Program-made: the position numbers and the translations under genes
Source: Sanderia malayensis
Lineage: Eukaryota > Cnidaria > Scyphozoa > Semaeostomeae > Pelagiidae
Direction: 5' to 3'
NCBI GenBank assembly: GCA_013076295.1
Contig: RQOL01000861.1
Coordinates: forward strand, 3,286,001 to 3,350,000
DNA length: 64,000 nucleotides
Shown: in pieces, positions 1 to 11,400 of the stretch
How positions within the stretch are numbered: the first letter of the stretch is position 1
How the letters are laid out: every line of letters begins with the position of its first letter
Notes under the pieces: generated by a model
What the model saw: only the letters and a program-made list of their open reading frames with translations
The model's database searches: none
What the model was told of the DNA's origin: nothing

Positions 1-2105
1 TTTGTCGCTCTTAGTTCTGCGATGCCTGCGAACTCGAGGCGTGTCTCCCCTCGGATCTTCTGCAGCACCAGACGTGCACAATTGTCCTGTATTTGAGCCC
101 TTTATCTTTCGACCAATGCCGCTGACAAATCCTGGAAAAAACACGGAAAACTGTTGCACCTCCTGGCCCAAGACAACACATCATTACATATGCAATGCTT
201 ACGTGGAGTAGCCGGGGGTCGATGACAATTCCTGCACATATATGCATACCTGAAATGGATCGACTTCTCCTACGCAGCCTGTGCTGTTTCTCACAGGCCG
301 CCCAATCCAATTCATCAGCTGACGATGTACTCATTGAGTTAGCCTCGTTTTCGATAGCATTGACTTTATCTATAATCTCATCACTGACTATTCCAATGAG
401 ATTGCTACTTCTGAAGAGAATATCGACGACTCTTGTTTGCTCCTTGTGATACTTGTCACAATCGCGGTCTTTGCTTGTGAACATCACATTCGGTGACAAA
501 ATAATGGCCAGGTTGTTAAGCGTCATTTTCGACTCTTGCGAATGCGATGCTACGTTTGAAATGAACTCGCACAGAAACTGAAGCACGCGCAGATTCGCAT
601 CGGGGATCAACAGGGATACGAGAAGCACGGATGTGATTTGTTCATTCAGTGTGTTCAGGTTGAGGCATTTTATGAAACTACCATGCAGTTGACTGGTCAA
701 TAATGCTTCGGGCAATTCTCGCAGAAACTGCTTCATTAAATTGGCAATGTCATGTGACTGTGATATGTCCAATGCACAGCTTCCGCCATTTTGAACTTGC
801 TCCTGACGATAAACAACACAGTTAGTATTAGCAGTGAACGTCAGTTAGTATAAGAAAACGTCATCTGTAGATTTTTATTATCAGCTGTTTTGGGTTGTGA
901 GTACACTGTGTTCTTACCCGTATTGTTCTCTGCCTTGCTAAAGAGCCTGACTTTCGAAACAGACCTTCTGTTTTTAGGTGAGGCTTCAAAAAGTTTACAG
1001 CTTCGACAAGAAATCTGAAATATTCAATGATATCTCAAAAATTAATAATATAAATAATGTGATAATTTTGATTATCATGATGCAAAACTCAATTATGGAA
1101 TTCAGAAATGTGTGTTGAGACATTAATTCTTGCAAAACGTTGATGCAACTTATGTAAATTTTGTCCAGTGTGAGATAGATAATCCCCCATCTCCCACAAA
1201 ACTTTATAAATACTGCTATATGCAATAATCATGCTCCATAAGCAGAATAAAACTCTATCTATCCAAATTTCTGATTCAAATTATTTGACCTACAATCAGC
1301 AGTGTTTATAGAAACAGCACATGATTGTGATTGCAAAAATTGCTGTCTGTTGAAAAATTTAAATGGTTGTGCTGTTTCTTTGCTAAACATCTGGAGAAAT
1401 TCCCATTTCCACAACAAAAGAAATGATTAAAGCCCAGTACCCTAGTTATGGTAATGAGAACTCTCTTTTTTTCTAGCAAAACATTTGAAAATGCAAAAGC
1501 GTATTTGATATCCCAATTGTTGGACAAATGAAGTTGTTGTTGCCCGATGAAAATATTCTATCACTCAAAAGGTTAGTTTTATGTTTTGTTTTTATTTTCA
1601 TAAATGACAGTTGGTAGAGAAGGTTTATTCTGCTTGCAATTGACATGTGTATATTTATAAACAATGATAAGAACGTAAAATAAATCATTACTTTGGAATG
1701 GGGCAATAGCAATCATCTCCAATGTTTACTGTTGGTAATTTTTCTAAACCAACACCAAACACTCCATCGCTTGAAGGATCGTCTTGCTATAACGACAGAG
1801 CAATACAATCAATTAGAAGGAGATTATGTTTTAGATTATAGTTGTTAAATTACCTGGCCAGGAATTTGACCAAATTAGATCTGGGAATTTGACGATCGAG
1901 ACCTTTGATTCGGTTAAACACCTCCTTGAACTGGCCTGGTCATGTGATGAAGCAAATGTTGTAAACAACTCAATTTTGATTAACCACATACCTGAATTTT
2001 GGAGGACTTTTCCTTTGGAATCTTTATTCCATAATCATCTTTTAATATTTTTCGCACAATTCTCCTGATCGCATCTCTGCAATCGAAATCAAATATGCTT
2101 TTCAT
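1..2105 (-). CDS. ARHGAP11A-like: ARHGAP11A-like Rho GTPase-activating protein, 5' part (runs off left edge)
   Basis: Exons (minus strand): 1992-2105, 1692-1786, 918-1014, 250-802 and <1-131; all junctions are GT-AG and phases join without a break, giving 330 codons so far. The protein starts at the ATG at 2103-2105. RhoGAP domain is about residues 50-260: the arginine-finger motif GLFRKSGS (Arg about 90), the motif KQFLRELPEALLT, and the helix NNLAIILSPNVM are all present. After the domain come a basic stretch RRRSRSISG and then FVSGIGRKIKG, which match the order and spacing I know from ARHGAP11A and not from most other RhoGAPs. RhoGAPs speed GTP hydrolysis by Rho-family proteins; ARHGAP11A acts on RhoA in cell division and migration. 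The rest of the C-terminal tail lies outside the window. Family call is firm; the ARHGAP11A subfamily is likely. Confidence 0.88.
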
Positions 2106-2684
2106 CCTTCGAGTTGAAACGCGATGTTTATCGGCCTGGTGATTGTGACCGAACACGGCCTAAGTTTGATTTTGCAGAGCAGGTTGAATGCTGTTCGATC
2201 ACTGCAAATCAGAGAAATAATTGCATTCCTGTACTCAAAGCAATTTTACGTCCTTGCAATCTTCTTTGTTACACTTTATGTCTTAAAAATATGAATCTGG
2301 CTGTCTAACTGTTGCACAGAAATTTGATATTTGAAGTGAACACTTCGCCTCCTTCTTTCTTTGTCAGTCGAAGAATCGAAAAAACGAACTTCCCTCCACA
2401 ATCGAATGGCGAGATTTGATTGGTCAGAATTTCAATACAGCTCAACCATTTTTTTTCATTATGAAATTTGGATGTGGAAACGCCATAATACTTTGTCTTC
2501 TTGGTTATACAACCCAAAAATACTTCCAAATTCAAAGATTGACAAAAATTAAGAAACTTTTCATGTTGGTCTAGCGTGCTTAGTTTTGCTTTTTGATCCT
2601 AGTCACATTCTACAAGATATTTTAGTTGTTTGCGATGGAATTTGCATTTCTTTTTGCTTCTCTATCCAATTATGTTTGGCATTA
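2106..2684. other. Upstream flank of the RhoGAP gene, no gene seen
   Basis: This is AT-rich sequence upstream of the RhoGAP start codon. It must hold the promoter and any 5' UTR, but I see no motif I can defend and no further coding exon on either strand. Confidence 0.5.
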
Positions 2685-2689
2685 ACAAC

Positions 2690-2770
2690 AAATTGTCAAC
2701 AATTTATCCTTGAGAGCTGAAAATTGTCTCAAAGTGATCAGTAGGTGCTAATTAGTAGGATTCCAATAGA
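2690..2770 (-). repeat. Inverted partial unit of the 184-bp satellite
   Basis: Read on the minus strand, this segment resembles part of the satellite unit that starts near 2942 (shared order: CCTACTAATTAG, then TTTGAGACAA, then TTTCAGCTCTC). It is diverged and lies opposite to the main array, so it and the segment near 3020-3100 form an imperfect inverted pair around the tRNA-like stretch. Confidence 0.6.
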
Positions 2771-2825
2771 TGCCTCCAGAACCTCTAAAGACTGGAGCTT
2801 ACGGCACCTTTATACAAGTGTGAAT

Positions 2826-2895
2826 GGTGAGCCTTATTGTTGAGGCTTCGGCTTGGCAGGCAAAAGATCGCGGGTTCGAATCCCGCACCAGCCAC
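2826..2895 (+). repeat. tRNA-like segment, probably a tRNA-derived SINE remnant
   Basis: The stretch ends in GCGGGTTCGAATCCCGC, a perfect T-arm with the polymerase III B-box, followed by ACCAGCC. Upstream is a possible D-arm (GCCT..AGGC). I cannot pair the 3' acceptor strand with a matching 5' strand about 70 nt upstream, and the anticodon arm is poor, so this is not a working tRNA gene. A SINE head or a decayed tRNA copy fits best. Confidence 0.45.
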
Positions 2896-2941
2896 AATGC
2901 CTAGTTGGTTGGCCCTCAGGGCTGGCTGCAACAAGTAAATT

Positions 2942-4418
2942 CTTTATGTATCCTCCATGAACGTTGAAATTTCAAAAATGACATTTTGAAATAGACTGAA
3001 ATCTGGGTAACAAATAGTCGAAACCTACTAATTAGGGCCTTCTCATCATTTTGAGACAAGTTTCAGCTCTCTAGGACAATTGGTTCAAAAGTTGCAAATT
3101 TCAAATCCTCGCAAGTACTGATATCTTTATGTATCCAGCATGAAAGTCGAAATTCGAGAGACCGAAAATCGAAATTCATTGAAATTTGCCTCACAAATAG
3201 TCAAAACGTACTATTTAGCGCCTTTTGATCACGTTGCAACAATTTTCAGCCCTCTAGGACAATTGGTTCAAAAGTTAAGAATTTCAAATCCTCGCGAGTA
3301 ATGAATACCTTTATGTATCCAGCATGAAAGTCGAATTTCAAGAGACCGAAAGTCGAAATTCATTGAAATTTGGCTCACAAATAGTCAAAGCGTACTATTT
3401 ACCGCCTTCTGATCACGTTGCAACAATTTTGAGCCCTCTGGGACAATTGGTTCAAAAGTTGCAAATTTCAAATCCTCGCAAGTACTGAATATCTTTATGC
3501 CAGCATGAAAGTCGAAATTCAAGAGACCGAAAATCGAAATTCATTGAAATTTGGCTCACAAATAGTCAAAACGTACTATTTAGGACCTTCTGGTCACGTT
3601 GCAACAATTTTGAGCCTTCTAGGACAATTGGTTCAAAAGTTAAGAATTTCAAATCCTCGCAAGTACTGAATATCTTTATGTATCCAGCATGAAAGTCGAA
3701 ATTCGAGAGACCGAAAATCGAAATTCATTGAAATTTGGCTGACAAATAGTCAAAACGTACTATTTAGAGCCTTCTGATCACGTTGCAACAATTTTCAGCC
3801 CTCTAGGACAATTGGTTCAAAAGTTAAGAATTTCAAATCCTCGCAAGTACTGAATAATCTTTAGCTATGTATCCAGCATGAAAGTCGAAATTCGAGAGAC
3901 CGAAAATCGAAATTCATTGAAATTTGGCTGACAAATAGCCAAAACGTACTATTTAGGGCCTTCTGGTCACGTTGCAACAATTTTGAGCCTTCTAGGACAA
4001 TTGGTTCAAAAGTTAAGAATTTCAAATCCTCGCAAGTACTGAATATCTTTATGTATCCAGCATGAAAGTCGAAATTCGAGAGACCGAAAATCGAAATTCA
4101 TTGAAATTTGGCTGACAAATAGTCAAAACGTACTATTTAGGGCCTTCTGATCACGTTGCAACAATTTTGAGCCTTCTAGGACAATTGGTTCAAAAGTTAA
4201 GAATTTCAAATCCTCGCAAGTACTGAATAATCTTTAGCTATGTATCCAGCATGAAAGTCGAAATTCGAGAGACCGAAAATCGAAATTCATTGAAATTTGG
4301 CTGACAAATAGCCAAAACGTACTATTTAGGGCCTTCTGGTCACGTTGCAACAATTTTGAGCCTTCTAGGACAATTGGTTCAAAAGTTAAGAATTTCAAAT
4401 CCTCGCAAGTACTGAATA
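2942..4418 (+). repeat. Satellite A, left block (unit about 184 bp)
   Basis: About eight head-to-tail units recur at 181-189 bp, as measured from the motif CAGCATGAAAGTCG (for example near 3141, 3325, 3506, 3690, 3879, 4063 and 4252). The first unit (2942-3125) is the most diverged, as expected at an array edge. Some units carry an extra TAGC insertion and are 189 bp. Short open frames here are repeat shadows. The array is cut at 4418 by the foldback transposon. Confidence 0.92.
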
Positions 4419-6249
4419 CCCAGTGGGCAAACAACGTTGCTACAACGTTGAAAAAACGTTGATGTCCAACGTTGTATCTACGTTGAAATTATGTTGGAAA
4501 TGAAAGTTTTTGTCAACGTTGAAGTTCAACGTTGACACAACGTTTGTGTTGCAACTATTTTTCAACGTTGATATTATGTTGAATCAACGTTTAATTAACG
4601 TTTTTTCCACGTACGTCCACCTAAAAGCATTCATTATTTATTTCACAATTTTTAGTTCAACATAATCCTCTCACAAGCTCATAATAGAGCTAAACTTATT
4701 TCGTGTATTTGGAACAGGGCAAGTTTCGTATAGATAAATAAAGACAAACTATACATTTGCAACAATTCATTGTAAATTCATCGTTCTATGTTTACACAAA
4801 AACTAAAAAAGTTCGTATACTTTTTTGAAACCAAATATTATCTTTACTTATTTTATTTCTTTCCACCATCTTTTCTAAGTCTTTCAACTTTCAGTAGTTG
4901 GCATTTGGCAAGAATGCTTTTAATTTCAGTTTCCATCGCTTTTCTCCTGGATATTGGAGAACCACAACTAGAAGAAAAGAGAATGCAAAATTTAATTCCT
5001 GACAAAGCTCAACAACGTGTTACTCGCAAATTTAACGGTTTTAAATAACTTCTAGTTCTGAAGCTATCAAGGAATGGCAATTGGAGAGTTGATGTTAATT
5101 AACACTTAAAAACATGATAGGCCTACCGAATAAAGTGCTTTTTGTTCTTTCTCTTTGTCAACTTCAACTGTGTAACGGCACTTTCAGTTTTAATTTCCTG
5201 CATAAATCAACCAAAATATTGGCATAAAATACCCTTACAAATGTAAACCCTTTTAATAATTATTTGCTTTACGATTATCAAATCATTAAAATTTGAATAA
5301 TTGATGTTCATAAAAGCTTGAAAATACAAGACTTACCAAATGAGTTCTTTGAAATATATTTTCTGTTGCAACTTTTGCTTTGCATTTTCTCCAAGTATCG
5401 AAGGAACCAAATGGTTGAGACTTTTGCAGAACACAGCTTTTAAGTTACAACGTTGTGTAACTTCACTCAAATATATTTTTCTCAGATGTTAGTAAATTTT
5501 TCTGCCAAGAAATACTTGTAATTTAAAGTTCGAACATTGAACTAACCGCCAAAAATCCCTCACTTCGAATCGAAACTCTGTCAAAAAGTGTAAAAGTTTT
5601 GTTGCTTGGAAACAAAAGAACAGTGCCTTCCATTTTCGAAGGCAAAACAAAAGGAAAGGCGGGAATAATTTGCGACATCGCAGAGGTTGTGTAAACATAG
5701 AAGGATGAATTTACAATTAATTATTGCAAATATAAAGTATTTTTATTCATCTACACAAAACTTGCGCTGTTCCAAATACACGGAAAAAGTTTAGCTCTCT
5801 TATGAGCCTGTAAGAGGGTTATGTTGAATCAAAAATTGGTGAAATAAATAATGAGTGTTTTGGGTGGACGTACGTGGAAATAACGTTGATTAAACGTTGA
5901 TTCAAGAACATAATGCGAACATTGAAAAATGGTTGCAAGAAAAACGTTGTCTCAACGTTGATCTTCAACCTTGACAAAAACTTGTCTTTAACTTTGCTTT
6001 CATAGCAATAGTTAACTTCTTTATCATATCAGAGTTATTCATTCACATCAAACTTCGCAATTCGATCAGTGTTAGAAAAATACTAAAATCTATTCAACGT
6101 TGATTCAACGTAGTATCAACGAAATATCTCAACGTTGTTTTCGGGTTGAGATATCGACGTTGATAAAACGTTGAACAGACGTTGATCAACGTGCTAACCA
6201 AATTTCAACGTCATATCCACGTTGAATCAACGACGCATTGCCCACTGGG
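4419..6249. mobile_element. Foldback DNA transposon with long inverted repeats and TA target duplication
   Basis: The element starts CCCAGTGGGCAA and ends TTGCCCACTGGG, and it is flanked by TA on both sides; removing it with one TA restores a normal satellite unit. The inverted arms are long: about 4419-4797 on the left pairs with about 5690-6249 on the right, which carries roughly 180 bp extra. The outer arms are crowded with CAACGTTG-type motifs, possibly binding sites for a transposase. The core (about 4800-5690) has only short open frames and no transposase I recognise, so the copy looks non-autonomous. TA duplication suggests a Tc1/mariner-, ISL2EU- or IS4EU-like mobiliser; the superfamily is unproven. 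Confidence 0.85.
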
Positions 6250-7610
6250 TATCTTTATGTATCCAGCATGAAAGTCGAAATTCGAGAGACCGAAAATCGA
6301 AATTCATTGAAATTTGGCTGACAAATAGTCAAAACGTACTATTTAGGGCCTTCTGATCACGTTGCAACAATTTTGAGCCTTCTAGGACAATTGGTTCAAA
6401 AGTTAAGAATTTCAAATCCTCGCAAGTACTGAATATCTTTATGTATCCAGCATGAAAGTCGAAATTCGAGAGACCGAAAATCGAAATTCATTGAAATTTG
6501 GCTCACAAATAGCCAAAACGTACTATTTAGGGCCTTCTGATCACGTTGCAACAATTTTCAGCCCTCTAGGACAATTGGTTCAAAAGTTAAGAATTTCAAA
6601 TCCTCGCAAGTACTGAATATCTTTATGTATCCAGCATGAAAGTCGAAATTCGAGAGACCGAAAATCGAAATTCATTGAAATTTGGCTCACAAATAGCCAA
6701 AACGTACTATTTAGGGCCTTCTGGTCACGTTGCAACAATTTTGAGCCTTCTAGGACAATTGGTTCAAAAGTTAATAATTTCAAATCCTCGCAAGTACTGA
6801 ATATCTTTATGTATCCAGCATGAAAGTCGAAATTCGAGAGACCGAAAATCGAAATTCATTGAAATTTGGCTGACAAATAGCCAAAACGTACTATTTAGGG
6901 CCTTCTGGTCACGTTGCAACAATTTTGAGCCTTCTAGGACAATTGGTTCAAAAGTTAAGAATTTCAAATCCTCGCAAGTACTGAATATCTTTATGTATCC
7001 AGCATGAAAGTCGAAATTCGAGAGACCGAAAATCGAAATTCATTGAAATTTGGCTGACAAATAGTCAAAACGTACTATTTAGAGCCTTCTGATCACGTTG
7101 CAACAATTTTCAGCCCTCTAGGACAATTGGTTCAAAAGTTAAGAATTTCAAATCCTCGCAAGTACTGAATATCTTTATGTATCCAGCATGAAAGTCGAAA
7201 TTCGAGAGACCGAAAATCGAAATTCATTGAAATTTGGCTCACAAATAGCCAAAACGTACTATTTAGGGCCTTCTGATCACGTTGCAACAATTTTCAGCCC
7301 TCTAAGACAATTGGTTCAAAAGTTAAGAATTTCAAATCCTCGCAAGTACTGAATATCTTTATGTAGCTATCCAGCATGAAAGTCGAAATTCGAGAGACCG
7401 AAAATCGAAATTCATTGAAATTTGGCTCACAAATAGCCAAAACGTACTATTTAGGGCCTTCTGATCACGTTGCAACAATTTTGAGCCTTCTAGGACAATT
7501 GGTGCAAAAGTTAAGAATATCAAATCCTCTTATGTATCCAGCATGAAAGTCGAAATTCGAGAGACCGAAAATCGGATTTCATTGAAATTTGGCTCACAAA
7601 ACGTTGCTGG
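6250..7610 (+). repeat. Satellite A, right block
   Basis: This continues the same array after the transposon, with about seven full units at a very regular 184 bp (motif positions near 6269, 6453, 6637, 6821, 7005, 7189, 7377). The last unit (from about 7544) is shortened and diverges after GGCTCACAAA near 7600. Confidence 0.92.
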
Positions 7611-8407
7611 TCACGGTGGAAATTATAAGCTAGGTTGCCTCGATTTGAGCGCCCTGTCAAATGAAAAGGAAAATCTCTGCGAAGTCTCCAAAGTCTTCTT
7701 GCTCTGGAGACAAGAGTTTGGAGGCTGCGAAGTTTCCACTTTTCCGGAGCATTGACCAAAAAAGGCGCTTTTCATCTCTCCGAAGTCTCCAGAAAATGGA
7801 TAGGATGAGGCAAAAAATGTTTCCAAAAGAATGCACCCGCACCCTGTGTGAAAAGGCGAAGGAATTCTCTGAGAAGGGAAGGGATTGTTTTCATTTCTAT
7901 TTTAGCTTTGAATCCTTGAGTCCTTGAATATCCATTTATTTGTACTAAATATTTCACGGTTTTTGTCTTTTGTTCATTTGATATACCGGCAGTTAAATTC
8001 TTTTCTTCCGCCCGAGGATTGCAAGTAAAGACGTCATCTTTAATATTTACCGGATTGACGGAATGTTTAGTAGGGTGGGGGGATGATTATGTTGTGACTA
8101 ATAACGCTAACTTTTTATTGGAGAAGATTTCCTTTTTCGCTCGTCACAATGTTTGAAATATTATTGTGTACTTCATACTAAAAGGTATTTGTCATTTTTC
8201 ATACGGACAACTTTTCGTTCTTACAACACAACTCTTGTACATGACACTGATTTATAAAGATTATCTTGCTTTGTTTACAATGCGCCGAGTATAGGTATGT
8301 TGTCATTGGTACATGACGTTTTGTCAATTTAGGCCAGAGAATCAATGGAACCGTGCAGACGTATAACTGTGATTTCATTTTGCCCTTTGTTAGGTACTTA
8401 GACAGTG
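7611..8407. other. Intergenic, upstream of RasGRP
   Basis: The stretch 7650-7900 is rich in short AAGTCTCC/GGAGACTT-type words and gives overlapping open frames on both strands with no recognisable domain; I do not call a gene. 7900-8407 is AT-rich and should include the RasGRP promoter and 5' UTR. An in-frame TAG at 8399-8401 precedes the RasGRP ATG. Confidence 0.45.
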
Positions 8408-11400
8408 ATGGGAAAAGGCGAAAATGATGATTTTGATGATGTCTCGTATGAGAAATCACCTCAAAATGGTGTTACTATCAGAGCTGCAAGCTTCCCGTTC
8501 TTGGTTAGAAGGTCTCTTCGCGATTTTGGTATGCAAAGTGTTTCATTTCACTTTTATTATCATCGCTTCAATTAGAATGGGTGATGGACACAGGAGAAGT
8601 GACATGCAGCACCCGATTTAACGATTTTTCGCACAAGTGAAAAAACGTAGTATCCAGGCTTTACTGAGGTCCGTTTTATAGAATTTCCGAGAATTTCAAA
8701 AGTCCACATCTTCGTGAGGATATATACCCCACCCACCCACGTTTAATCACATGTATGATGCATGTGCTAAAATGCATCGCGATGATGCAGTGATGCAAAT
8801 GACGAGTAATTTAATGTACTATTAATTTTTTCAGATGCTAATGGCCCTCTGGTAGAGCCGTGTGCATTCTCATCCGTCTTTTTTCTTACTTATCAATGGT
8901 ATCTTGAACCTGGGGAGCTCCTCTCAATGTACACTGATAGGTATGCATTCTGTTCATGATACAATAACTTCAATAGCCAGACTGCTATAAGTTTAACTAT
9001 TAAGATAGTTTCTTTCTGAATGTGTACAAGACAGTTTCTTTCTGATTAATAATCCTTGATAAGTCTTAACCTTGCAATAAGCTTATTGAGTGTGCAATCT
9101 CAAAAACATAATTCACTTTTTTCCAGGTACAGGCTAATATATATGTCAGATAAAGAACAAGAGCAGAACAAGAAGCTACAGATTTGTCAAGCAGTTAGGT
9201 GGGTTGTTTGCATATTTCATTGTAGCTTGGATCTTTAAAGATAGCACCACCAATCGTGTAATTTTTGCATTAGCAGCAACTGAAAACATTTGCTCATTCA
9301 TCCAATTATTTACTAATTGCATGCTTATGATTGTAGTTATTGGATAAACAATCACGGTTATGATTTCAAATCAAACCAAGATGTTCGCATGCAACTGCTC
9401 GAGTTTCAGGATGATGTTCAGAGTGATATCGGCAATGTTGGTGCTCAGTTGTTGGATATTGGCATTTGGTGAGTTATAACTCCTGTATTTCACTCACTCA
9501 CATGAAGTGGAATTGCAAGAGAATGAAGCGGCTATGGCCCCTGGCATGAGTTCTGGAGAGTTTGGAGGAACTCATGTTAGGGATGTCGGAGAGTAGTTGT
9601 GCAGGGGGCAAGTGTCCCTCTTTTCTTTTCTTAATGGGTCAATGTGCCTCTTTAATATATGAAACTGGGAGCAACGAAAATCAATAATACCAAAGCCTGC
9701 CAGCTACTACAAGATAATAAATATGCGATTCAGAATGAGGAGATGTGAAGAATTTGCATCTCCTCATAACATGTTTAATATATGTTAAGATATTTTTGAT
9801 GGCATTGTTAGTCAATTTAAAGGGCATGATCGCAAACGTTTTCCATAGGTACCCCACTCCTGACTTCCCAGTTTTTGGTCTGTTTGCTTTCATTTTCGGT
9901 CTTGATTGCCTTACGTTCCGAGTCGCCCCTGCCCTAACATTCATTTCTTTGCTGTGGTTTGTAGGAATTTAGCTTGACAGTTCTAGTCTGTCAGGTATAT
10001 AAGTCTGTCAGATGTGACATTATACATTGCTGTAATTTGTAGGAATGTGACCAGACAGTCAATGAAGCTGAAGCTAGATTTGAGCTCACAGAGAACTTTG
10101 TCGTTCACTGAGCTGAGCCCAAGGGATATAGCAGAACAGATAACTTATCTTGATTGGAAAGCAAGCAGTAAAATAAGTGTGAGTCAATTCACATCAAATC
10201 ATGTTTGGATTCCCTCGTTCCATTTTATTCCACCATTCCATTCCACTGTCGTTCCATCTAATTATTATAAAATGGTTTGATGAAGTAGTTATCTTGGCTT
10301 TTGTTAAGGGTATTGTGATATCTATTAAATTCAAACGTGTCTTTTGCAGTTTGTTGAGTGGAGAGACTACGCAAAGACCAGTAAGGCGAATCTGAGTCCA
10401 AATCTGCGAAACCTAATTGGGACTTTTAACAATACGTCTAAATGGATAGCTGCTATGGTTCTGCAGAAGACAACTCCAGAGGCCAGATCGAAACAAATGA
10501 AGAAATTTGTCCTTGTTTGCAGAGTGAGTATTTTGTATTTCCTTAATTGCATTTATCTTTCAGCACAACTCGGATCTAAATCACTGTACAGATTACGTGA
10601 ACAACTGCTGTCTCCCTAAGCAAATGGACAATTACTGTGGTGATAAGTGGCTGTTTTATTCCAGCATTTGAAAACCCTTGGCAATTACAATGGATTAATG
10701 GCCGTAATGGGCGGATTGTCACACAGTGTCTTGGAGAGGTTGAATAAAACAAAGGAACTCTTGTCAAATGAAGACAAATTAGTAAGTTTTTCATTTTCAT
10801 AAGATGATGCTTGAGTTTGATATAACTTTTTCTTCTTGAGTAATGAGCAAAATTCCCGCAAATGCAATTAAATACTTTTTAGATACATTCAAATCTGCAT
10901 AGTTCGAACTCGTGTGCTTCGAACTCTATTTAGTTCGAACGAAATTCTCCGTCCCTTCAAGGATCACTAATGAACCAACTCTTATTAAACAAACCTCTAT
11001 AATTCAAGCTTTTTATAAATCAAACATTTTCACGCTTCCCCAGGGTGCTCGTATTAGACAGAGTTGACTGTATTTACTTTTTTACTTTGAAGTATTTTTG
11101 CGCAGACGAAAATGTTACAATTTTTTTATTTTTTTTTCGCTCAGTTTATGAAGGAAGTACTAAATCTATTATCTTCAGATGGAAATTATAGTCAATACAG
11201 GAGTGAAATTGCACAATTTGATGGATTTTGTGTCCCAATAATGTAAGTAAAGTAAATTCTTAAGACGTCGTTGTTACTACTACCTTGTTGATGTATTCAA
11301 CTTTAATTTTATATTCTTTCCCTTTTATGTTTTGGGATTCAATTATCTGTTCTCCACAGAGGTGAGTAATTTTGTGAAATTTCTTCAGTGAATCCATAAT

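Noticed and set aside
2826..2895. Functional tRNA gene
   Set aside because: T-arm is perfect but the acceptor stem has no 5' partner and the anticodon arm is poor.
4234..4434. Repeated 66-67 aa minus-strand frames at 4234, 6580 and 6764
   Set aside because: They are frames through satellite A units, open only because the unit lacks stops in one phase.
4788..5698. Transposase gene in the foldback element
   Set aside because: Frames at 4788-5048 and 5489-5698 are short, begin in the inverted arms and show no transposase motif.
7661..7927. 88-aa Lys/Ser-rich frame upstream of RasGRP
   Set aside because: Overlapping open frames on both strands with no domain; composition effect of short repeated words.
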